A DNA stretch of 64,000 nt from Terrabacter sp. MAHUQ-38 (lineage in GTDB: Bacteria > Actinomycetota > Actinomycetes > Actinomycetales > Dermatophilaceae). This document shows, piece by piece, positions 56,231 to 64,000 of the stretch. The stretch is from the NCBI RefSeq assembly GCF_014518425.1, contig NZ_JACVCU010000001.1, positions 1,302,001 through 1,366,000 on the forward strand, written 5' to 3'. A program made the translations under genes and the position numbers. The stretch's first letter is position 1; every line of letters begins with the position of its first letter. The notes under the pieces are model-generated. The model was not told the DNA's origin. It ran no database searches and saw nothing but the letters and a program-made list of their open reading frames with translations.

Positions 56231-56393
56231 CCATGCGGAAGTCAGTAGCCGAAGACGTGGTCATCGACAGCGCGGACCTCACGTGCCTCCGGTTCGCTCA
56301 GGACAGCGCGCACGTGCCTCGCGTAGCTGCCCACCTGGCGGAGCTTCGCAGCTGCGCGCTCGAGAAGCTGGCACCGGCGCACACACCGCGACG

Positions 56394-56411
56394 ATCCACC
56401 CACGGGTGGAT
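56394..56411. repeat. inverted repeat ATCCACCC-AC-GGGTGGAT, copy 2
   Basis: Identical 18-bp core, extended by one base pair to GATCCACCCACGGGTGGATC. Confidence 0.85.
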
Positions 56412-56444
56412 CCTCGCGGCAGACGGGCTCTGCTGGCCACAACC

Positions 56445-56462
56445 ATCCACCCACGGGTGGAT
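56445..56462. repeat. inverted repeat ATCCACCC-AC-GGGTGGAT, copy 3
   Basis: Identical core, 51 bp from copy 2, just past the end of the small membrane protein gene. Confidence 0.85.
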
Positions 56463-56469
56463 CGTCGGG

Positions 56470-56751
56470 TCAGCGGGAGGTGGCCCACCACTTGAGGAGC
56501 AGGCCGAGGACGACCGCCCACGCGGCGGTGACCAGCAGACTGAGCGCCGCGGCCAGCAGGGCGGGCCTGCGACCGCCCGGCTCGCGGCGTCCGAGGCTGA
56601 GGCCGGCGAGCGCGAGCCCGAGCAGCTGTGGGAGGAAGACGAACCCGAAGACGACGCCGGCCAACGAGGCCACCAGCGCTCCGCGGGCGAGTGGGGCGGC
56701 GGCGGCCAGCCGCGCCGACGCGGCATCGCGGGGACGATCGGGCTCGCTCAC
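56470..56751 (-). CDS. small two- or three-helix membrane protein (DUF4190-like)
   Basis: 93 aa from GTG 56751. A charged start (SEPDRPRDAASAR) precedes helices LARGALVASLAGVVFGFVFL, then QLLGLALAGLSLGRREPGGR, a pattern like DUF4190 proteins, and ALLAAALSLLVTAAWAVVLG. TACGCT stands 6 nt before the GTG. It is divergent from the lipoprotein gene with only 15 bp between starts. Confidence 0.72.
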   Translation of the reverse strand: MSEPDRPRDAASARLAAAAPLARGALVASLAGVVFGFVFLPQLLGLALAGLSLGRREPGGRRPALLAAALSLLVTAAWAVVLGLLLKWWATSR

Positions 56752-56757
56752 GCGTTC

Positions 56758-56763
56758 AGCGTA
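56758..56763 (-). promoter_or_regulatory. -10 element TACGCT, leaderless start
   Basis: TACGCT, 6 nt, then GTG 56751. It lies in the 15-bp gap to the divergent lipoprotein gene, so the two promoters must overlap the opposite gene. Confidence 0.5.
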
Positions 56764-56766
56764 ACG

Positions 56767-57198
56767 ATGCAGCCGATCTCGTATGCCGCCCGCCGCGCCC
56801 GGCGACGCCCGCTCGCCGTCGCCGCGGCTGCCCTCCTCGTCGCCATGTCGCTCGCCGGGTGCGGTGGCGCCGACCCCACGCTCGCCGACCTGCCGTCCGA
56901 CGTCGCGAGCGCTCGGCCCACGATCTCGGCGGAGGAGGCGCAGTTCGTCCTCGCCGCGGAGAAGCTCGGGGCGAAGGTCACGGGCGCGACCGTCGCCGAC
57001 GACATCGAGACCGGGACGACGACCTGCTGGGCCCTCGAGAACGGCGGCGTCCAGCTACGCCAGATCGCGGTCGACGACGCTGAGAGGCCGCTCGGCAACA
57101 CCGGCGACGCGCTGCGCACGAAGCAGCTCATGGCCGCAGGCGTCCAGGCCTTCTGCCCCGACCACGACGACCAGGTGGGCCAGCTCGACCTGCCGTGA
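56767..57198 (+). CDS. DUF732-like lipoprotein
   Basis: 143 aa. Signal with basic AARRARRRP, core [13 protein letters not shown] and lipobox LAGC. The mature domain has two Cys ([11 protein letters not shown] and [10 protein letters not shown]) set as in mycobacterial DUF732 secreted proteins. Function unknown. Confidence 0.72.
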   Translation: MQPISYAARRARRRPLAVAAAALLVAMSLAGCGGADPTLADLPSDVASARPTISAEEAQFVLAAEKLGAKVTGATVADDIETGTTTCWALENGGVQLRQIAVDDAERPLGNTGDALRTKQLMAAGVQAFCPDHDDQVGQLDLP

Positions 57199-57281
57199 CG
57201 GCAGACGGCATTCGGTCGAGGTGGCCTGTCGGGGCAGGGCGCGGCGGAATACCTCGACCCGCGGGGTCGGTTGGCATCGAC

Positions 57282-58295
<1,014 letters not shown>

Positions 58296-58345
58296 CCCGC
58301 GACCTGACCCGATCCCCCACCACCGACTCTGGAAGGCTGCACCCC

Positions 58346-58771
58346 ATGAGCACCGACGCGTCCGATCTTCGCCAGATCACCCTGACCCGTGACAGCCAGG
58401 GCCGCTACACGGCCCGCAACCGTCGCGGCGGGTCCGTCACGGTCAGCTCCGGCACCGACGAGCTGTCGCCCGTCGAGCTGCTCCTCGCCGGCATCGCCGC
58501 GTGCACGGCCGTCGACGTCGACACCGTGACGACGCGCCGCGCAGAGCCCGACAGCTTCGAGGTGGTCGTGACCGCCGACAAGGTCAAGGACGAGCACGGC
58601 AACCACCTGCAGGACATCAACGTCAGCTTCCGGGTGCGATTCCCCGACGGCGAGGGCGGCGACGCCGCACGCCAGATGCTGCCCAAGCTCGTCAAGCGCT
58701 CGCACGACGAGTGGTGCACCGTCAGCCGCACCGTCGAGCTGGGCACGAAGGTCACCGCGACCGTCGACTAG
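58346..58771 (+). CDS. OsmC-family protein
   Basis: 141 aa peroxide-reductase fold. The two family Cys are in GIAACTAVDVD and HDEWCTVSRTVE; SPVELLLAG precedes the first. RRAEPDSFEVVVTADKVKDE is the central strand region. Probably reduces organic peroxides. GGAAGG lies before ATG 58346 with a rather long gap. Confidence 0.9.
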   Translation: MSTDASDLRQITLTRDSQGRYTARNRRGGSVTVSSGTDELSPVELLLAGIAACTAVDVDTVTTRRAEPDSFEVVVTADKVKDEHGNHLQDINVSFRVRFPDGEGGDAARQMLPKLVKRSHDEWCTVSRTVELGTKVTATVD

Positions 58772-58786
58772 GACGTCCGGCCACAC

Positions 58787-60358
58787 TCAGTGGTAGACGA
58801 CGACCTTGTCGCCGATCCGGACCTTGAAGTACAGGGCCTTCACCTGGGCGTAGTCGGCGATGTTGACGCACCCGTGGCTCGCGGTCGCGTAGCCGAGCCG
58901 CGCGAAGTTCGACGAGTAGTGCACGGCCTGCCCGCCGGAGAAGAACATCGAGTAGGGCATCGGCGTGAAGTACAGGTTGCTGACGACGTACTCGTACTTC
59001 TTGAACACCGAGAACGTGCCTTCACGCGTCTCGAGGCCGGGCATGCCGAAACGGGCCCACATGACCATCAGGGGCCTGCCGTCGACGACCCACGTCAGGG
59101 TGCGGGTGCGCTTGTCGACGCACATGACGCGACCGGTGCGGCAGCGTGGGTCGAGCGAGCCGATCGACGGCAGGAGCGGCCGCAGGCCGGCGTAGTAGCG
59201 GTGGCTGTCGAACGATCCGGGCACGTAGGTGACGGCCAGGATCCGCGTCCACGTGCGCTGGTCGACGAGGCCGGACTGCGGGAGGTTCTGGAGGCGCTGG
59301 AACGTCAGCACCTTCTGGCCGAGCGTCCAGCCGTAGACGCCGGAGAACGCATACGGCCACAGGCCCTTGGTCGCGAGGCGGCGCTGGAGCTCGCGGATGT
59401 TGGCGACGGGCGAGCTCGGGCTGAGCACCGTCGCTGTCCGCGTCAGCGCGACGAGCCGGCCCCAGGTGCGCTGGTCGAGCACGCCGGACTGCGGGAGGTT
59501 CTGGTCGCGCTGGAAGGTCAGCACGCGCTGGCCGAGCGTCCACCCGTAGACGCCGGAGATGGCGTACGTCCAGTAGGCGGCCTTGACGATGCGTAGCCGC
59601 ACCTGGAGGTCCTTGACGGCCCAGCCTGACGCGCCCTCCCGGAGCCGGGTCGTCGTCGCGGTGAGGGCCACGAGCCGGTTCCACGTGCGCTGGTCGACGA
59701 CGCCGGACTGCGGGAGGTTCTGGTCGCGCTGGAAGGTCAGCACGCGCTGGCCGAGCGTCCACCCGTAGACGCCGGAGATGGCGTACGTCCAGTAGGCGGC
59801 CTTGACGAGGCGCAGCCGCACCTGAAGGTCCTTGACCTTCCAGCCCGACGAGCCGGCGGCGATGACGAGGGCGGATGCCGTCTGCTTCGTCAGGAGCGAA
59901 CGCGCGGTCTCCGTCAGCTGGCTGCCATCGCCGGGCAGGCTGTTGGCAGAGAGGAATCCGGCGAGCGCCGAGGCGACGCCCGAGTCGTAGACGCCGTCGA
60001 TCGTGCCCGAGGGGTGACCGAGCACGGCGAGGCGCGACTGAAGGTCCTTGACCGCCCAGCCCGTGTCGCCTGCGCTCAGGACGACGGGGCTGGTCGGCGG
60101 GGGAGTGGTGATCGGCACGGTGGTCGTGGTCGTCGTGCTGGTCGTCGTGCTCGGCGTCGACGTCGTCGTGGACGTGTCGGTGGACGTCGAGGTCCCCGAG
60201 TCCGTGGCGCCCGCGGAGCTCGTCGTGGTCGTCGGTGTCGGAGTGCCCGTCGCGTCGTCGGCCTGCGCTGCCGGCGCCGTCGCGACGAGTGCCGCGATCG
60301 TCAACACCGCGGCGAGCGCGTTGACGGTGCGCTGCCGGTCCCTGCCGATGGTGCTCAT
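58787..60358 (-). CDS. secreted L,D-transpeptidase with four peptidoglycan-binding repeats
   Basis: 523 aa. Signal peptide (VNALAAVLTIAALVATAPAAQA), then a Ser/Thr/Asp low-complexity linker of about 60 residues, four peptidoglycan-binding type-1 units (first divergent; the next three contain YAISGVYGWTLGQRVLTFQR-like cores with 71-73-residue period), and a C-terminal YkuD catalytic domain with HYSSNFARLGYATASHGCVN (Cys nucleophile in SHGCVNI). It should make or edit 3-3 cross-links or attach proteins to peptidoglycan outside the cell. AGGGGA stands before ATG 60358. Confidence 0.93.
   Translation of the reverse strand: MSTIGRDRQRTVNALAAVLTIAALVATAPAAQADDATGTPTPTTTTSSAGATDSGTSTSTDTSTTTSTPSTTTSTTTTTTVPITTPPPTSPVVLSAGDTGWAVKDLQSRLAVLGHPSGTIDGVYDSGVASALAGFLSANSLPGDGSQLTETARSLLTKQTASALVIAAGSSGWKVKDLQVRLRLVKAAYWTYAISGVYGWTLGQRVLTFQRDQNLPQSGVVDQRTWNRLVALTATTTRLREGASGWAVKDLQVRLRIVKAAYWTYAISGVYGWTLGQRVLTFQRDQNLPQSGVLDQRTWGRLVALTRTATVLSPSSPVANIRELQRRLATKGLWPYAFSGVYGWTLGQKVLTFQRLQNLPQSGLVDQRTWTRILAVTYVPGSFDSHRYYAGLRPLLPSIGSLDPRCRTGRVMCVDKRTRTLTWVVDGRPLMVMWARFGMPGLETREGTFSVFKKYEYVVSNLYFTPMPYSMFFSGGQAVHYSSNFARLGYATASHGCVNIADYAQVKALYFKVRIGDKVVVYH
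59469..59844. repeat. near-identical tandem repeats coding peptidoglycan-binding units
   Basis: The tract at 59469-59625 recurs at 59688-59844 with an offset of 219 bp (73 codons) and very few differences. A third, more diverged copy starts near 59256, 213 bp before the first. Confidence 0.85.
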
Positions 60359-60492
60359 CGTGTCCCCTGCTGTCCTGTCCGCATGGCGGCGGCTTCGAGT
60401 CGGCGCGGTCGCGCGCCTCATTGTGGCAGGCGCGAGCCCGATGGGGCGCGGCGTGCGACACATCTTTGACGCGCTGCCTCCCGAAAGGGTTG

Positions 60493-61197
60493 TCAGCCCG
60501 TGACGGATCCGTCTGACAGCCCGAGCCCGAGGTCGACCATCGACACCAGCCGCGGGGCGAGCTCGGCGACGGCGCCGGGCGGCAGGTCGCGCAGCGGCCC
60601 GTCGAGGGCGAGCATGGCCAGGCCGTGGACGGCGGACCACGCGAGCAGCTCGGCGCCGGGACGCTGCTCGGCCGCCATGACGCCGGCGTCGACCATCGCG
60701 TCGAGTGCTTCGGAGAGCAGCTGGAACGGGGTGCGGCCGCTCGCCCCGGCCGCGTCGGGGGACGCAGCCCGGCTGAGGTCGACCGGCACCGCGAACGCCG
60801 CCCGGAAGAGCCCGGGCTCGTCCATCGCGAAGCGGAGGTAGCCGACGCCGACGGCGCGGAAGCGGGCCCGCGCCAGGGGGCCCGGGTCCAGGTCGTCCGG
60901 GACGGCGTCCATCGTCGCGCTGATGACGTCGGCCGCTCTCGCCTGGGCTCGGGAGACGACCTCGCCGAGCAGGGCATCGCGGTCGGTGAAGTGGCGGTAC
61001 GCCGCGTTGGCCGAGACGCCGACGCGACGGGTGGCCTCCCGGAGCACGACCTTGTCGGGGCCGCCCTCACGGGCGAGGTCGGTGCCGGCATCGAGGAGCG
61101 CGCGCCTCAGGTCGCCGTGGTGGTAGGTGGTCCGCTGGGGTGGCGCGGCGTCGCGGTCTGGCGCCGGGGCGGCGTCGAAGGCGGCGGACGGGCTCAC
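60493..61197 (-). CDS. TetR-family transcriptional regulator
   Basis: 234 aa. The helix-turn-helix is HGDLRRALLDAGTDLAREGG and LREATRRVGVSANAAYRHFT. The C-terminal ligand domain resembles the WHG/TetR_C_33 type (FAMDEPGLFRAAFAVPVDLS). Start GTG 61197 with CATGAT 6 nt upstream. Targets unknown; neighbours are the L,D-transpeptidase and lactate dehydrogenase genes. Confidence 0.92.
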   Translation of the reverse strand: MSPSAAFDAAPAPDRDAAPPQRTTYHHGDLRRALLDAGTDLAREGGPDKVVLREATRRVGVSANAAYRHFTDRDALLGEVVSRAQARAADVISATMDAVPDDLDPGPLARARFRAVGVGYLRFAMDEPGLFRAAFAVPVDLSRAASPDAAGASGRTPFQLLSEALDAMVDAGVMAAEQRPGAELLAWSAVHGLAMLALDGPLRDLPPGAVAELAPRLVSMVDLGLGLSDGSVTG

Positions 61198-61203
61198 AGG
61201 CCC

Positions 61204-61209
61204 ATCATG
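61204..61209 (-). promoter_or_regulatory. -10-like element CATGAT, leaderless start
   Basis: CATGAT, 6 nt, then GTG 61197. The same hexamer and spacing precede the oxidoreductase at 63763. Confidence 0.4.
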
Positions 61210-61278
61210 CTCCGGCCGGCGCCGTCGGGTCCCACCCGACCGCCGCGCGTGGAACGCGCTGTCGCGCCGGCCGCGACC

Positions 61279-62292
61279 TCAGAAACCGAACCGTCTCGCG
61301 GTCGAGCGCACCGCCTCGGCGGACGTCCGCAGACCCGCCAGCTCGTCGACGGTCATCGGCACCTCGACCCGGTCGCCGACGCCACCCGCGTGGACGATCG
61401 CCGGCACGGACAGGCAGACGTCGCTGATGCCGAGGTAGTCCTCGAGGAGCGAGGAGACCGGCAGGATGCGGCGCTCGTCGTTGAGCACGGCCTCGATGAT
61501 GCGGGTCGCGGCGAGCCCGATCGCGTAGTTCGTCGCGCCCTTGCCCTCGATGACGCGGTAGGCCGACTGCACGACGTCGGTGGCGATGCGCGAACGGGTC
61601 GGCGCGTCGAGCGCGGTGCCACCGTCCGGCGAGCGCCACCGGAGCAGCGGCACCGAGCCGATCGTCGCGGACGACCAGAGCGGCAGCTCCGAGTCGCCGT
61701 GCTCACCGACGACGTACGCGTGCACGCTCTGCGCGGCCACACCGGTGTGCTCGGCGAGCAGGAAACGCAGCCGCGACGAGTCCAGGACGGTGCCCGAGCC
61801 GAAGAGCCGCTCGGGCGGCAGTCCGGACACCTGGAGCGCGGCGTACGTCACGACGTCGACGGGGTTGGTCACCATGACGTGGACGGCGTCCGGCGCGACC
61901 TCGACGAGGCCCGGCAGGATCGAACGGACGATGCCGATCGTCGACTCGGCGAGGTCGAGCCGCGACTGCCCGGGCTTCTGCTTCGCCCCGGCCGTGAAGA
62001 CCACGACGTCGGAGTCGGCGAGCACCTCGATGTCGTCGGAGCCGTCGACGTGGGCCATCGGCACGAACTGGATGCCGTGGCTCAGGTCGAGCGCCTCGGC
62101 GCGCACCTTGGCGGTGTCCACGTCGAAGAGGGCGACGGTCTGCGCCACGCCCCGCATCAACGCGGCATACGCGAGGGTTGCGCCCACGGCGCCCGCCCCG
62201 ACGATGCCCACCTTCGTCCGGCGCCGCCGGGGACCTGCCTGGCCCGTCCTGGTTGCGCGGGCCGTGCCGCCTGTGCCGTCGCTCTCGCTCAA
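61279..62292 (-). CDS. ldh: L-lactate dehydrogenase
   Basis: 337 aa NAD-dependent enzyme interconverting pyruvate and lactate. Nucleotide site VGIVGAGAVGATLAYAALMR, substrate Arg regions AGAKQKPGQSRLDLAESTIG and NPVDVVTYAAL, catalytic His in AYVVGEHGDSELPLWSSATI, and SVPAIVHAGGVGDRVEVPMT late. The first 22 residues are disordered. Start is TTG 62292, preceded by GAGGAGGACACG; no in-frame ATG has a site. Confidence 0.94.
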   Translation of the reverse strand: MSESDGTGGTARATRTGQAGPRRRRTKVGIVGAGAVGATLAYAALMRGVAQTVALFDVDTAKVRAEALDLSHGIQFVPMAHVDGSDDIEVLADSDVVVFTAGAKQKPGQSRLDLAESTIGIVRSILPGLVEVAPDAVHVMVTNPVDVVTYAALQVSGLPPERLFGSGTVLDSSRLRFLLAEHTGVAAQSVHAYVVGEHGDSELPLWSSATIGSVPLLRWRSPDGGTALDAPTRSRIATDVVQSAYRVIEGKGATNYAIGLAATRIIEAVLNDERRILPVSSLLEDYLGISDVCLSVPAIVHAGGVGDRVEVPMTVDELAGLRTSAEAVRSTARRFGF

Positions 62293-62381
62293 CGTGTCCT
62301 CCTCGGCGTCCGATGGCCGTCGCGGCAAGGCTAGCCGCGCCCCGCCGGCCGGGAGGCGGCCGGCCGCCCGTCATCGCGCGC

Positions 62382-62403
62382 GGCGCCGGTGCGGCGCCGG
62401 TGC
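62382..62403. repeat. two direct 11-bp repeats
   Basis: GGCGCCGGTGC occurs twice in succession between the MarR-chimera stop and the lactate dehydrogenase start. Confidence 0.6.
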
Positions 62404-62415
62404 GACGCCGACGGG

Positions 62416-63162
62416 CTAGGGAACCGGGCCGGTCGAGAGGCGACGCAGGCCGGCGACGACGTGCGGCAGGTCGTCGCCGGCAGCACGGAAGAAGGCGGCG
62501 TCGCAGGCCTCGACCGCGACCACGGCCCGGTTCGCCGCGTCGACCCCGGCCGGCGTGACGACGAGGTCGCGCGCCCGGGCGTCAGCGGGGTGCACCCGCC
62601 GCTCGACCAGGCCCTTGCCCTCGAGAGTGCGCAGCACCTGCGAGGTCATCATGACGTCGGTCTGGGCATGCGCCGCGAGGTCGCGCTGGGTCACCGGCTC
62701 GTCACGGCCCTGCCGCAGCCACGTCAGCGACGCGAGCAGGACGAACTGCGTGTGCGTCAGGTCGTGCGGTGCCAGCGCCTCGCGCACGGCCGCCTGCCAC
62801 CGGTTGCCGGCGCGCCACAGCAGCAGGCCGGGGCGGTCGTCGGCGTCGGCGAACCGCGTCTCGAGGCGGCTCATGCAGACAGCGCCGTGGGGTCGGTCAT
62901 CGTGCTCGATGAGGTGGAAGTCCGCCTCGTCGAGGGGCAGCAGCCCGCGGCGCAGGGCATACCCCCAGCTCGGAGTACTGGTCAGCAGGAGCCGGGCCCG
63001 CAGGTCGGCGAGCGCCACGGGCCGGGCCGGTGCCCACTCGACCCGGCGCCGGTGGGGCCGGAAGTCGCCCTCGTCGGCCTGCCAGATCTCGTCGTCCGTG
63101 ATGCCCAGCTCGACCCCGCGCCGCACGTGCTGGGCCGAGACCACGCCGAGCCAGTACCTCAC
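62416..63162 (-). CDS. EVE-domain remnant fused to MarR-type regulator
   Basis: 248 aa continuous frame. Residues 1-21 (RYWLGVVSAQHVRRGVELGI) look like the first strand and helix of an EVE domain, and residues 22-86 (TDDEIWQADEGDFRPHRRRV to SWGYALRRGLLPLDEADFHL) like its last part; the ~45 residues expected between are missing. From about 97 (MSRLETRFADADDRPG) a MarR winged-helix regulator follows: THTQFVLLASLTWLRQGRDE, DLAAHAQTDVMMTSQVLRTL and KGLVERRVHPADARARDLVV. GTG 63162 overlaps the SRPBCC stop (GTGA). ATG 62874 could start MarR alone but lacks a ribosome site. Confidence 0.75.
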   Translation of the reverse strand: MRYWLGVVSAQHVRRGVELGITDDEIWQADEGDFRPHRRRVEWAPARPVALADLRARLLLTSTPSWGYALRRGLLPLDEADFHLIEHDDRPHGAVCMSRLETRFADADDRPGLLLWRAGNRWQAAVREALAPHDLTHTQFVLLASLTWLRQGRDEPVTQRDLAAHAQTDVMMTSQVLRTLEGKGLVERRVHPADARARDLVVTPAGVDAANRAVVAVEACDAAFFRAAGDDLPHVVAGLRRLSTGPVP

Positions 63163-63623
63163 CGGTCCGCCGTCTGGCTCACGGGCGTCGCCGCCGGTGC
63201 GGTGAGGAGCGTGACGAGCTGCGCGAGGTCCTCCTCGATGCCGTCTCGGGTCGCTGCCGGGCCCAGGATGCGTGACCACACCGCGGCGAGCGGGCCCTGG
63301 ATCGTCACCGTCACCGTGACCCGGGAACCGGCGGCGACCGGCTGCGCCGCGTGCCTGAAGGTGAGGCGGGCACCGACGAGGTGGGTCGTGTCGGCGAAGG
63401 TGCGGTCCTGCTCGAGCTCGGCGACGGTGAACCGGGAGCGCGGCCCGCCCTTGGGTTTGAGGTGTCCCTGTGCCCCGACCGCGAGCGGCTGATCGAGCCG
63501 CACCCACTCGAGGTCGTGGCTCCACTCGGGGTGCGTGTCGGGGTCGGCCCACCGGGCCCAGAGCCGCGAGGGTTCGACGGGGACGTCCGTGGTGAGCGCC
63601 GGCCGGTCGAAGAGCCCGCGCAG
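63159..63623 (-). CDS. SRPBCC (START/Bet v1-like) domain protein, 5' end unclear
   Basis: About 145-155 aa. Parts: VEPSRLWARWADPDTHPEWS, VGAQGHLKPKGGPRSRFTVA, GARLTFRHAAQPVAAGSRVT and VWSRILGPAATRDGIEEDLA, as in polyketide-cyclase-like SRPBCC proteins. No good in-frame start exists near the domain: the frame opens at ATG 63770, inside the divergent gene. An ATG at 63636 followed by TTC looks right for the family but is in another frame, so a small indel between 63600 and 63636 is possible. CTG 63623 is only a placeholder. It is coupled to the MarR chimera (GTGA). Confidence 0.6.
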   Translation of the reverse strand: MRGLFDRPALTTDVPVEPSRLWARWADPDTHPEWSHDLEWVRLDQPLAVGAQGHLKPKGGPRSRFTVAELEQDRTFADTTHLVGARLTFRHAAQPVAAGSRVTVTVTIQGPLAAVWSRILGPAATRDGIEEDLAQLVTLLTAPAATPVSQTADR

Positions 63624-63687
63624 GCACGCCGAACATCCCCGTGGAAGACGTCGCCCGCGCGTCCGAGGCCTACGGAATCCGTGGTAT

Positions 63688-63704
63688 TTGGAAGGTGATT
63701 CCAA
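63688..63704. promoter_or_regulatory. inverted repeat TTGGAA-N5-TTCCAA
   Basis: Perfect 6-bp arms in an AT-richer patch between the SRPBCC-MarR operon and the divergent FAD oxidoreductase; overlapping GGAATC/GATTCC arms (63674-63702) are also present. A candidate operator for the MarR-type regulator. Confidence 0.45.
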
Positions 63705-63750
63705 CCAAAGAGGTGGCCTTCGGGGCCCTTGCGCATCCCGTCGGAGGTGG

Positions 63751-63756
63751 CATGAT
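63751..63756 (+). promoter_or_regulatory. -10-like element CATGAT, leaderless start
   Basis: CATGAT, 6 nt, then ATG 63763. Confidence 0.4.
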
Positions 63757-63762
63757 CCCGCC

Positions 63763-64000
63763 ATGCCCATGAGCGGTTACCGCGGCCTCAGCCTCTGGCA
63801 CGACACGATCGACGACATCACCCCGCGGCCGTCGCTGGGCACCGACCTCGACGTCGACGTCGCGGTGGTCGGGGCCGGCTACACGGGCCTCTGGACGGCA
63901 TACCACCTCGTCGCGGCCGACCCCGCCCTTCGCGTGGCCGTCATCGAGAAGGAGGTCGCGGGGTTCGGCGCCTCGGGCCGCAACGGCGGCTGGTGCTCGG
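63763..64000 (+). CDS. FAD-dependent oxidoreductase, DadA/PuuB-like (partial, runs off window)
   Basis: Only the first 79 codons are present. After GYRGLSLWHDTIDD the dinucleotide site is VDVAVVGAGYTGLWTAYHLV, then RVAVIEKEVAGFGASGRNGG, which is the pattern of gamma-glutamylputrescine/glycine-oxidase-type DAO flavoenzymes. ATG 63763 is chosen from the 6-nt spacing to CATGAT; ATG 63769 is the alternative. It is divergent from the SRPBCC-MarR genes. Confidence 0.85.
   Translation, partial: MPMSGYRGLSLWHDTIDDITPRPSLGTDLDVDVAVVGAGYTGLWTAYHLVAADPALRVAVIEKEVAGFGASGRNGGWCS

Larger units (their letters stand above)
56147..56469. other. 323-bp non-coding stretch with a repeated inverted element
   Basis: No convincing gene. 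It holds three copies of ATCCACCCACGGGTGGAT (56213, 56394, 56445) and a related half-site CGGCTGGATCGTGG near 56171. A frame from ATG 56233 crosses two copies but has no ribosome site or family. Confidence 0.7.

Noticed and set aside
56233-56466. Frame from ATG 56233 with repeated STHGWI peptides
   Set aside because: The peptide repeats come from the inverted DNA repeats; no ribosome site or family.
59256-59844. CRISPR-like periodic repeats
   Set aside because: Repeats are long, in frame and encode peptidoglycan-binding units; there are no short spacers and no cas genes.
63624-63770. ATG 63770 as start of the SRPBCC gene
   Set aside because: It would overlap the start of the divergent oxidoreductase and add about 50 unconserved basic residues.

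Overview
The window is very GC-rich, densely coding DNA of a Gram-positive actinobacterium. Evidence includes many GTG starts, 4-nt stop/start overlaps (ATGA, GTGA), a Bpa/PafE-type proteasome activator ending in GQYL, an actinobacterial-style hut cluster, an MptB-like polyprenol-phosphomannose mannosyltransferase and a fused thiamine ECF transporter. The family Intrasporangiaceae (Knoellia, Janibacter, Terrabacter and relatives) is my inference, not something proved here. I see chromosomal housekeeping and accessory metabolism. There is no prophage, insertion sequence, CRISPR array, rRNA or tRNA.

Layout. 0-10 kb: SNF2 helicase, CCC1/VIT1 metal transporter behind a good IdeR/DtxR-type iron box, a large soluble hybrid histidine kinase, and an OmpR-type two-component operon with a divergent membrane-anchored Gln/Asn-rich protein. 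10-16 kb: family-39 glycosyltransferase plus GtrA flippase, then two tandem metallo-beta-lactamase-fold hydrolases. 15.2-17.7 kb: an autoregulated-looking ribbon-helix-helix gene, a DUF4097 beta-repeat protein, a small basic protein and a PaiB-like flavin protein. 18-30 kb: a pseudo-receiver/thioredoxin-reductase-like fusion, PAP2 phosphatase, a gap with an orphan SOS box, CAP protein, GNAT, Tag-like glycosylase, phytoene-desaturase-like oxidoreductase, SGNH esterase, PH-domain protein, acyl-CoA synthetase and metallophosphoesterase. 30-36 kb: small membrane protein, zinc alcohol dehydrogenase, Bpa, NlpC-like secreted protein, ABM-fold duplicate, quinone oxidoreductase and S51 peptidase.

35.8-44.4 kb is the histidine utilisation region: IclR regulator, hutH, hutU, then (after an oppositely oriented YbaK-like gene) an M20 amidohydrolase, hutF and hutI. 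Together they take histidine to urocanate, imidazolonepropionate, formiminoglutamate and formylglutamate. The M20 enzyme most likely replaces HutG for the last step to glutamate.

44.4-54.8 kb: DUF1918, a NarL-type two-component pair, an alcohol dehydrogenase behind a DosR-like box, DUF4235, a TPP riboswitch driving ykoE and a fused ATPase-ATPase-EcfT protein, a lipoprotein, a histidine phosphatase, the MptB-like mannosyltransferase and a membrane protein. 54.9-64 kb: AlaA-like aminotransferase, a patch of inverted repeats, small membrane protein and lipoprotein genes, luciferase-like monooxygenase, OsmC, an L,D-transpeptidase with duplicated peptidoglycan-binding repeats, TetR, lactate dehydrogenase, an EVE-remnant/MarR chimera, SRPBCC, and the 5' part of an FAD oxidoreductase.

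Three points cut across the genes. Many genes look leaderless, with a TANNNT -10 element exactly 6-7 nt before the start codon. The heptamer GGCATAC/GTATGCC occurs at least 33 times. The ribbon-helix-helix gene at 15.2 kb carries the same operator twice, once in its promoter and once inside its own coding sequence.
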